From contig CAUJGJ010000451.1 of the NCBI GenBank assembly GCA_963170055.1, forward strand, positions 95,001 to 159,000: a DNA stretch of 64,000 bases, in the 5' to 3' direction. Below the pieces are notes generated by a model. That model saw nothing but the letters and a program-made list of their open reading frames with translations, searched no databases and was not told the DNA's origin. The position numbers were made by a program, and so were the translations under genes. Positions 52,656 to 63,295 of this stretch are shown piece by piece; the first letter of the stretch is position 1; every line of letters starts with the position of its first letter. This stretch comes from Halisarca cf. caerulea (taxonomy: Eukaryota > Porifera > Demospongiae > Chondrillida > Halisarcidae).

Positions 52656-52921
52656 TTGAAACTTTTAAAATTCTAACAGTAACGTTACCAAATGATTTTT
52701 AAATACTTTGCAAGTTTGTCATCAGCATTAAATAAAGATTACTACGAGTAGTTTAAAAGAAATTAGAAACTTTGGAAATATTATTCTTTTGAAACTTTTA
52801 AAATTCTAACGGTAAGGTTACCAAATGATTTTTAAATACTTTGCAAGTTTGTCATCAGCATTAAATAAAGATTACTACGAGTAGTTTAAAAGAAATTAGA
52901 AACTTTGGAAATATTATTCTT
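52656..52921. repeat. Dimer B(G23A)-B(C28G), copy 2
   Basis: Same two palindrome changes (52678 and 52811) as 52390-52655. This is the shortest tandem higher-order unit I could see. Confidence 0.9.
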
Positions 52922-54384
52922 TTGAAACTTTTAAAATTCTAACGGTAACGTTACCAAATGATTTTTAAATACTTTGCAAATGTTTCATAAGCATTAAATA
53001 AAGATTACTACGAGTAGTTTAAAAGAAATTAGAAACTTTGGAAATATTATTCTTTTGAAACTTTTAAAATTCTAACGGTAACGTTACCAAATGATTTTTA
53101 AATACTTTGCAAATGTTTCATAAGCATTAAATAAAGATTACTACGAGTAGTTTAAAAGAAATTAGAAACTTTGGAAATATTATTCTTTTGAAACTTTTAA
53201 AATTCTAACGGTAACGTTACCAAATGATTTTTAAATACTTTGCAAGTTTGTCATCAGCATTAAATAAAGATTACTACGAGTAGTTTAAAAGAAATTAGAA
53301 ACTTTGGAAATATTATTCTTTTGAAACTTTTAAAATTCTAACGGTAACGTTACCAAATGATTTTTAAATACTTTGCAAATGTTTCATAAGCATTAAATAA
53401 AGATTACTACGAGTAGTTTAAAAGAAATTAGAAACTTTGGAAATATTATTCTTTTGAAACTTTTAAAATTCTAACGGTAACGTTACCAAATGATTTTTAA
53501 ATACTTTGCAAATGTTTCATAAGCATTAAATAAAGATTACTACGAGTAGTTTAAAAGAAATTAGAAACTTTGAAAATATTATTCTTTTGAAACTTTTAAA
53601 ATTCTAACGGTAACGTTACCAAATGATTTTTAAATACTTTGCAAATGTTTCATAAGCATTAAATAAAGATTACTACGAGTAGTTTAAAAGAAATTAGAAA
53701 CTTTGAAAATATTATTCTTTTGAAACTTTTAAAATTCTAACGGTAACGTTACCAAATGATTTTTAAATACTTTGCAAATGTTTCATAAGCATTAAATAAA
53801 GATTACTACGAGTAGTTTAAAAGAAATTAGAAACTTTGAAAATATTATTCTTTTGAAACTTTTAAAATTCTAACGGTAACGTTACCAAATGATTTTTAAA
53901 TACTTTGCAAATGTTTCATAAGCATTAAATAAAAATTACTACGAGTAGTTTAAAAGAAATTAGAAACTTTGGAAATATTATTCTTTTGAAACTTTTAAAA
54001 TTCTAACAGTAACGTTACCAAATGATTTTTAAATACTTTGCAAGTTTGTCATCAGCATTAAATAAAGATTACTACGAGTAGTTTAAAAGAAATTAGAAAC
54101 TTTGGAAATATTATTCTTTTGAAACTTTTAAAATTCTAACGGTAACGTTACCAAATGATTTTTAAATACTTTGCAAATGTTTCATAAGCATTAAATAAAG
54201 ATTACTACGAGTAGTTTAAAAGAAATTAGAAACTTTGGAAATATTATTCTTTTGAAACTTTTAAAATTCTAACGGTAACGTTACCAAATGATTTTTAAAT
54301 ACTTTGCAAATGTTTCATAAGCATTAAATAAAGATTACTACGAGTAGTTTAAAAGAAATTAGAAACTTTGGAAATATTATTCTT

Positions 54385-55448
54385 TTGAAACTTTTAAAAT
54401 TCTAACGGTAACGTTACCAAATGATTTTTAAATACTTTGCAAGTTTGTCATCAGCATTAAATAAAGATTACTACGAGTAGTTTAAAAGAAATTAGAAACT
54501 TTGCAAATATTATTCTTTTGAAACTTTTAAAATTCTAACGGTAACGTTACCAAATGATTTTTAAATACTTTGCAAATGTTTCATAAGCATTAAATAAAGA
54601 TTACTACGAGTAGTTTAAAAGAAATTAGAAACTTTGGAAATATTATTCTTTTGAAACTTTTAAAATTCTAACGGTAACGTTACCAAATGATTTTTAAATA
54701 CTTTGCAAATGTTTCATAAGCATTAAATAAAGATTACTACGAGTAGTTTAAAAGAAATTAGAAACTTTGAAAATATTATTCTTTTGAAACTTTTAAAATT
54801 CTAACGGTAACGTTACCAAATGATTTTTAAATACTTTGCAAATGTTTCATAAGCATTAAATAAAGATTACTACGAGTAGTTTAAAAGAAATTAGAAACTT
54901 TGAAAATATTATTCTTTTGAAACTTTTAAAATTCTAACGGTAACGTTACCAAATGATTTTTAAATACTTTGCAAATGTTTCATAAGCATTAAATAAAGAT
55001 TACTACGAGTAGTTTAAAAGAAATTAGAAACTTTGGAAATATTATTCTTTTGAAACTTTTAAAATTCTAACGGTAAGGTTACAAAATGATTTTTAAATAC
55101 TTTGCAAGTTTGTCATCAGCATTAAATAAAGATTACTACGAGTAGTTTAAAAGAAATTAGAAACTTTGGAAATATTATTCTTTTGAAACTTTTAAAATTC
55201 TAACGGTAACGTTACCAAATGATTTTTAAATACTTTGCAAATGTTTCATAAGCATTAAATAAAGATTACTACGAGTAGTTTAAAAGAAATTAGAAACTTT
55301 GGAAATATTATTCTTTTGAAACTTTTAAAATTCTAACGGTAACGTTACCAAATGATTTTTAAATACTTTGCAAATGTTTCATAAGCATTAAATAAAGATT
55401 ACTACGAGTAGTTTAAAAGAAATTAGAAACTTTGGAAATATTATTCTT
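54385..55448. repeat. 8-monomer block with G120C, copy 1
   Basis: Begins B(G120C), A, A(G120A), A(G120A), A, then B with C28G and C34A, A, A. The G120C base at 54504 recurs at 55568, 1064 bp or eight monomers later. Confidence 0.78.
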
Positions 55449-56113
55449 TTGAAACTTTTAAAATTCTAACGGTAACGTTACCAAATGATTTTTAAATACT
55501 TTGCAAGTTTGTCATCAGCATTAAATAAAGATTACTACGAGTAGTTTAAAAGAAATTAGAAACTTTGCAAATATTATTCTTTTGAAACTTTTAAAATTCT
55601 AACGGTAACGTTACCAAATGATTTTTAAATACTTTGCAAATGTTTCATAAGCATTAAATAAAGATTACTACGAGTAGTTTAAAAGAAATTAGAAACTTTG
55701 GAAATATTATTCTTTTGAAACTTTTAAAATTCTAACGGTAACGTTACCAAATGATTTTTAAATACTTTGCAAATGTTTCATAAGCATTAAATAAAGATTA
55801 CTACGAGTAGTTTAAAAGAAATTAGAAACTTTGAAAATATTATTCTTTTGAAACTTTTAAAATTCTAACGGTAACGTTACCAAATGATTTTTAAATACTT
55901 TGCAAATGTTTCATAAGCATTAAATAAAGATTACTACGAGTAGTTTAAAAGAAATTAGAAACTTTGAAAATATTATTCTTTTGAAACTTTTAAAATTCTA
56001 ACGGTAACGTTACCAAATGATTTTTAAATACTTTGCAAATGTTTCATAAGCATTAAATAAAGATTACTACGAGTAGTTTAAAAGAAATTAGAAACTTTGG
56101 AAATATTATTCTT
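55449..56113. repeat. G120C block, copy 2 (first five monomers)
   Basis: Repeats B(G120C), A, A(G120A), A(G120A), A of the previous block. It departs at the sixth monomer, which is B(G120A) with an intact palindrome. Confidence 0.75.
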
Positions 56114-57443
56114 TTGAAACTTTTAAAATTCTAACGGTAACGTTACCAAATGATTTTTAAATACTTTGCAAGTTTGTCATCAGCATTAAATAAAGATTAC
56201 TACGAGTAGTTTAAAAGAAATTAGAAACTTTGAAAATATTATTCTTTTGAAACTTTTAAAATTCTAACGGTAACGTTACCAAATGATTTTTAAATACTTT
56301 GCAAATGTTTCATAAGCATTAAATAAAGATTACTACGAGTAGTTTAAAAGAAATTAGAAACTTTGGAAATATTATTCTTTTGAAACTTTTAAAATTCTAA
56401 CGGTAACGTTACCAAATGATTTTTAAATACTTTGCAAATGTTTCATAAGCATTAAATAAAGATTACTACGAGTAGTTTAAAAGAAATTAGAAACTTTGAA
56501 AATATTATTCTTTTGAAACTTTTAAAATTCTAACGGTAACGTTACCAAATGATTTTTAAATACTTTGCAAATGTTTCATAAGCATTAAATAAAGATTACT
56601 ACGAGTAGTTTAAAAGAAATTAGAAACTTTGAAAATATTATTCTTTTGAAACTTTTAAAATTCTAACGGTAACGTTACCAAATGATTTTTAAATACTTTG
56701 CAAATGTTTCATAAGCATTAAATAAAAATTACTACGAGTAGTTTAAAAGAAATTAGAAACTTTGGAAATATTATTCTTTTGAAACTTTTAAAATTCTAAC
56801 AGTAACGTTACCAAATGATTTTTAAATACTTTGCAAGTTTGTCATCAGCATTAAATAAAGATTACTACGAGTAGTTTAAAAGAAATTAGAAACTTTGGAA
56901 ATATTATTCTTTTGAAACTTTTAAAATTCTAACGGTAAGGTTACCAAATGATTTTTAAATACTTTGCAAGTTTGTCATCAGCATTAAATAAAGATTACTA
57001 CGAGTAGTTTAAAAGAAATTAGAAACTTTGGAAATATTATTCTTTTGAAACTTTTAAAATTCTAACGGTAACGTTACCAAATGATTTTTAAATACTTTGC
57101 AAATGTTTCATAAGCATTAAATAAAGATTACTACGAGTAGTTTAAAAGAAATTAGAAACTTTGGAAATATTATTCTTTTGAAACTTTTAAAATTCTAACG
57201 GTAACGTTACCAAATGATTTTTAAATACTTTGCAAATGTTTCATAAGCATTAAATAAAGATTACTACGAGTAGTTTAAAAGAAATTAGAAACTTTGGAAA
57301 TATTATTCTTTTGAAACTTTTAAAATTCTAACGGTAACGTTACCAAATGATTTTTAAATACTTTGCAAGTTTGTCATCAGCATTAAATAAAGATTACTAC
57401 GAGTAGTTTAAAAGAAATTAGAAACTTTGGAAATATTATTCTT

Positions 57444-59837
57444 TTGAAACTTTTAAAATTCTAACGGTAACGTTACCAAATGATTTTTAAATACTTTGCA
57501 AATGTTTCATAAGCATTAAATAAAGATTACTACGAGTAGTTTAAAAGAAATTAGAAACTTTGAAAATATTATTCTTTTGAAACTTTTAAAATTCTAACGG
57601 TAACGTTACCAAATGATTTTTAAATACTTTGCAAATGTTTCATAAGCATTAAATAAAGATTACTACGAGTAGTTTAAAAGAAATTAGAAACTTTGAAAAT
57701 ATTATTCTTTTGAAACTTTTAAAATTCTAACGGTAACGTTACCAAATGATTTTTAAATACTTTGCAAATGTTTCATAAGCATTAAATAAAGATTACTACG
57801 AGTAGTTTAAAAGAAATTAGAAACTTTGGAAATATTATTCTTTTGAAACTTTTAAAATTCTAACGGTAACGTTACCAAATGATTTTTAAATACTTTGCAA
57901 GTTTGTCATCAGCATTAAATAAAGATTACTACGAGTAGTTTAAAAGAAATTAGAAACTTTGAAAATATTATTCTTTTGAAACTTTTAAAATTCTATCGGT
58001 AACGTTACCAAATGATTTTTAAATACTTTGCAAGTTTGTCATCAGCATAAAATAAAGATTACTACGAGTAGTTTAAAAGAAATTAGAAACTTTGGAAATA
58101 TTATTCTTTTGAAACTTTTAAAATTCTAACGGTAACGTTACCAAATGATTTTTAAATACTTTGCAAATGTTTCATAAGCATTAAATAAAGATTACTACGA
58201 GTAGTTTAAAAGAAATTAGAAACTTTGAAAATATTATTCTTTTGAAACTTTTAAAATTCTAACGGTAACGTTACCAAATGATTTTTAAATACTTTGCAAA
58301 TGTTTCATAAGCATTAAATAAAGATTACTACGAGTAGTTTAAAAGAAATTAGAAACTTTGGAAATATTATTCTTTTGAAACTTTTAAAATTCTAACGGTA
58401 ACGTTACCAAATGATTTTTAAATACTTTGCAAGTTTGTCATCAGCATTAAATAAAGATTACTACGAGTAGTTTAAAAGAAATTAGAAACTTTGCAAATAT
58501 TATTCTTTTGAAACTTTTAAAATTCTATCGGTAACGTTACCAAATGATTTTTAAATACTTTGCAAGTTTGTCATCAGCATAAAATAAAGATTACTACGAG
58601 TAGTTTAAAAGAAATTAGAAACTTTGGAAATATTATTCTTTTGAAACTTTTAAAATTCTAACGGTAACGTTACCAAATGATTTTTAAATACTTTGCAAGT
58701 TTGTCATCAGCATTAAATAAAGATTACTACGAGTAGTTTAAAAGAAATTAGAAACTTTGGAAATATTATTCTTTTGAAACTTTTAAAATTCTAACGGTAA
58801 CGTTACCAAATGATTTTTAAATACTTTGCAAATGTTTCATAAGCATTAAATAAAGATTACTACGAGTAGTTTAAAAGAAATTAGAAACTTTGGAAATATT
58901 ATTCTTTTGAAACTTTTAAAATTCTAACGGTAACGTTACCAAATGATTTTTAAATACTTTGCAAATGTTTCATAAGCATTAAATAAAGATTACTACGAGT
59001 AGTTTAAAAGAAATTAGAAACTTTGAAAATATTATTCTTTTGAAACTTTTAAAATTCTAACGGTAACGTTACCAAATGATTTTTAAATACTTTGCAAATG
59101 TTTCATAAGCATTAAATAAAGATTACTACGAGTAGTTTAAAAGAAATTAGAAACTTTGAAAATATTATTCTTTTGAAACTTTTAAAATTCTAACGGTAAC
59201 GTTACCAAATGATTTTTAAATACTTTGCAAATGTTTCATAAGCATTAAATAAAGATTACTACGAGTAGTTTAAAAGAAATTAGAAACTTTGGAAATATTA
59301 TTCTTTTGAAACTTTTAAAATTCTAACGGTAACGTTACCAAATGATTTTTAAATACTTTGCAAGTTTGTCATCAGCATTAAATAAAGATTACTACGAGTA
59401 GTTTAAAAGAAATTAGAAACTTTGAAAATATTATTCTTTTGAAACTTTTAAAATTCTATCGGTAACGTTACCAAATGATTTTTAAATACTTTGCAAGTTT
59501 GTCATCAGCATAAAATAAAGATTACTACGAGTAGTTTAAAAGAAATTAGAAACTTTGGAAATATTATTCTTTTGAAACTTTTAAAATTCTAACGGTAACG
59601 TTACCAAATGATTTTTAAATACTTTGCAAGTTTGTCATCAGCATTAAATAAAGATTACTACGAGTAGTTTAAAAGAAATTAGAAACTTTGGAAATATTAT
59701 TCTTTTGAAACTTTTAAAATTCTAACGGTAACGTTACCAAATGATTTTTAAATACTTTGCAAGTTTGTCATCAGCATTAAATAAAGATTACTACGAGTAG
59801 TTTAAAAGAAATTAGAAACTTTGGAAATATTATTCTT
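57444..59837. repeat. Second 18-mer higher-order repeat, copy 1 (2394 bp)
   Basis: Order A(G120A), A(G120A), A, B(G120A), B(A20T/T74A), A(G120A), A, B(G120C), B(A20T/T74A), B, A, A(G120A), A(G120A), A, B(G120A), B(A20T/T74A), B, B. The A20T anchors at 57993, 58525 and 59456 each recur 2394 bp later, as does G120C (58494 to 60888). This 18-mer is unrelated in monomer order to the one at 1198-5981. Confidence 0.94.
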
Positions 59838-62231
59838 TTGAAACTTTTAAAATTCTAACGGTAACGTTACCAAATGATTTTTAAATACTTTGCAAATGTT
59901 TCATAAGCATTAAATAAAGATTACTACGAGTAGTTTAAAAGAAATTAGAAACTTTGAAAATATTATCCTTTTGAAACTTTTAAAATTCTAACGGTAACGT
60001 TACCAAATGATTTTTAAATACTTTGCAAATGTTTCATAAGCATTAAATAAAGATTACTACGAGTAGTTTAAAAGAAATTAGAAACTTTGAAAATATTATT
60101 CTTTTGAAACTTTTAAAATTCTAACGGTAACGTTACCAAATGATTTTTAAATACTTTGCAAATGTTTCATAAGCATTAAATAAAGATTACTACGAGTAGT
60201 TTAAAAGAAATTAGAAACTTTGGAAATATTATTCTTTTGAAACTTTTAAAATTCTAACGGTAACGTTACCAAATGATTTTTAAATACTTTGCAAGTTTGT
60301 CATCAGCATTAAATAAAGATTACTACGAGTAGTTTAAAAGAAATTAGAAACTTTGAAAATATTATTCTTTTGAAACTTTTAAAATTCTATCGGTAACGTT
60401 ACCAAATGATTTTTAAATACTTTGCAAGTTTGTCATCAGCATAAAATAAAGATTACTACGAGTAGTTTAAAAGAAATTAGAAACTTTGGAAATATTATTC
60501 TTTTGAAACTTTTAAAATTCTAACGGTAACGTTACCAAATGATTTTTAAATACTTTGCAAATGTTTCATAAGCATTAAATAAAGATTACTACGAGTAGTT
60601 TAAAAGAAATTAGAAACTTTGAAAATATTATTCTTTTGAAACTTTTAAAATTCTAACGGTAACGTTACCAAATGATTTTTAAATACTTTGCAAATGTTTC
60701 ATAAGCATTAAATAAAGATTACTACGAGTAGTTTAAAAGAAATTAGAAACTTTGGAAATATTATTCTTTTGAAACTTTTAAAATTCTAACGGTAACGTTA
60801 CCAAATGATTTTTAAATACTTTGCAAGTTTGTCATCAGCATTAAATAAAGATTACTACGAGTAGTTTAAAAGAAATTAGAAACTTTGCAAATATTATTCT
60901 TTTGAAACTTTTAAAATTCTATCGGTAACGTTACCAAATGATTTTTAAATACTTTGCAAGTTTGTCATCAGCATAAAATAAAGATTACTACGAGTAGTTT
61001 AAAAGAAATTAGAAACTTTGGAAATATTATTCTTTTGAAACTTTTAAAATTCTAACGGTAACGTTACCAAATGATTTTTAAATACTTTGCAAGTTTGTCA
61101 TCAGCATTAAATAAAGATTACTACGAGTAGTTTAAAAGAAATTAGAAACTTTGGAAATATTATTCTTTTGAAACTTTTAAAATTCTAACGGTAACGTTAC
61201 CAAATGATTTTTAAATACTTTGCAAATGTTTCATAAGCATTAAATAAAGATTACTACGAGTAGTTTAAAAGAAATTAGAAACTTTGGAAATATTATTCTT
61301 TTGAAACTTTTAAAATTCTAACGGTAACGTTACCAAATGATTTTTAAATACTTTGCAAATGTTTCATAAGCATTAAATAAAGATTACTACGAGTAGTTTA
61401 AAAGAAATTAGAAACTTTGAAAATATTATTCTTTTGAAACTTTTAAAATTCTAACGGTAACGTTACCAAATGATTTTTAAATACTTTGCAAATGTTTCAT
61501 AAGCATTAAATAAAGATTACTACGAGTAGTTTAAAAGAAATTAGAAACTTTGAAAATATTATTCTTTTGAAACTTTTAAAATTCTAACGGTAACGTTACC
61601 AAATGATTTTTAAATACTTTGCAAATGTTTCATAAGCATTAAATAAAGATTACTACGAGTAGTTTAAAAGAAATTAGAAACTTTGGAAATATTATTCTTT
61701 TGAAACTTTTAAAATTCTAACGGTAACGTTACCAAATGATTTTTAAATACTTTGCAAGTTTGTCATCAGCATTAAATAAAGATTACTACGAGTAGTTTAA
61801 AAGAAATTAGAAACTTTGAAAATATTATTCTTTTGAAACTTTTAAAATTCTATCGGTAACGTTACCAAATGATTTTTAAATACTTTGCAAGTTTGTCATC
61901 AGCATAAAATAAAGATTACTACGAGTAGTTTAAAAGAAATTAGAAACTTTGGAAATATTATTCTTTTGAAACTTTTAAAATTCTAACGGTAACGTTACCA
62001 AATGATTTTTAAATACTTTGCAAGTTTGTCATCAGCATTAAATAAAGATTACTACGAGTAGTTTAAAAGAAATTAGAAACTTTGGAAATATTATTCTTTT
62101 GAAACTTTTAAAATTCTAACGGTAACGTTACCAAATGATTTTTAAATACTTTGCAAGTTTGTCATCAGCATTAAATAAAGATTACTACGAGTAGTTTAAA
62201 AGAAATTAGAAACTTTGGAAATATTATTCTT
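59838..62231. repeat. Second 18-mer higher-order repeat, copy 2 (2394 bp)
   Basis: All 18 monomers match the previous copy in order and markers (A20T anchors at 60387, 60919 and 61850). The first monomer has a private TATTATCCTT change near 59967. The next monomer, at 62232, has A15C and starts a different unit. Confidence 0.94.
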
Positions 62232-62763
62232 TTGAAACTTTTAAACTTCTAACGGTAACGTTACCAAATGATTTTTAAATACTTTGCAAATGTTTCATAA
62301 GCATTAAATAAAGATTACTACGAGTAGTTTAAAAGAAATTAGAAACTTTGGAAATATTATTCTTTTGAAACTTTTAAAATTCTAACGGTAACGTTACCAA
62401 ATGATTTTTAAATACTTTGCAAATGTGTCAAAAGCCTTAAATAAAGATTACTACGAGTAGTTTAAAAGAAATTAGAAACTTTGGAAATATTATTCTTTTG
62501 AAACTTTTAAAATTCTAACGGTAACGTTACCAAATGATTTTTAAATACTTTGCAAGTTTGTCATCAGCATTAAATAAAGATTACTACGAGTAGTTTAAAA
62601 GAAATTAGAAACTTTGGAAATATTATTCTTTTGAAACTTTTAAAATTCTAACGGTAACGTTACCAAATGATTTTTAAATACTTTGCAAGTTTGTCATCAG
62701 CATTAAATAAAGATTACTACGAGTAGTTTAAAAGAAATTAGAAACTTTGGAAATATTATTCTT
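62232..62763. repeat. 4-mer block, copy 1 (532 bp)
   Basis: Order A(A15C), C with G82 retained, B, B. A15C at 62246 recurs at 62778. C-family monomers reappear here after a long gap. Confidence 0.88.
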
Positions 62764-63295
62764 TTGAAACTTTTAAACTTCTAACGGTAACGTTACCAAA
62801 TGATTTTTAAATACTTTGCAAATGTTTCATAAGCATTAAATAAAGATTACTACGAGTAGTTTAAAAGAAATTAGAAACTTTGGAAATATTATTCTTTTGA
62901 AACTTTTAAAATTCTAACGGTAACGTTACCAAATGATTTTTAAATACTTTGCAAATGTGTCAAAAGCCTTAAATAAAGATTACTACGAGTAGTTTAAAAG
63001 AAATTAGAAACTTTGGAAATATTATTCTTTTGAAACTTTTAAAATTCTAACGGTAACGTTACCAAATGATTTTTAAATACTTTGCAAGTTTGTCATCAGC
63101 ATAAAATAAAGATTACTACGAGTAGTTTAAAAGAAATTAGAAACTTTGGAAATATTATTCTTTTGAAACTTTTAAAATTCTAACGGTAACGTTACCAAAT
63201 GATTTTTAAATACTTTGCAAGTTTGTCATCAGCATTAAATAAAGATTACTACGAGTAGTTTAAAAGAAATTAGAAACTTTGGAAATATTATTCTT
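62764..63295. repeat. 4-mer block, copy 2 (532 bp)
   Basis: Same A(A15C), C(G82 retained), B, B order. The third monomer (63030-63162) has T74A without A20T, which is the only such separation I saw after 39 kb. Confidence 0.85.

Larger units (their letters stand above)
51725..57443. repeat. Mixed A/B zone enriched in damaged palindromes
   Basis: Forty-three A and B monomers. Eight of the 13 altered palindromes noticed in the window lie here: G23A (TAACAG) at 52412, 52678, 54008 and 56801, and C28G (GGTAAGG) at 52545, 52811, 55072 and 56934. The monomer before the G23A copies at 52412, 54008 and 56801 is an A with AAAAATT (G82A). G120C (TTTGCAAAT) appears at 54504 and 55568. Only satellite is present. 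Confidence 0.87.
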
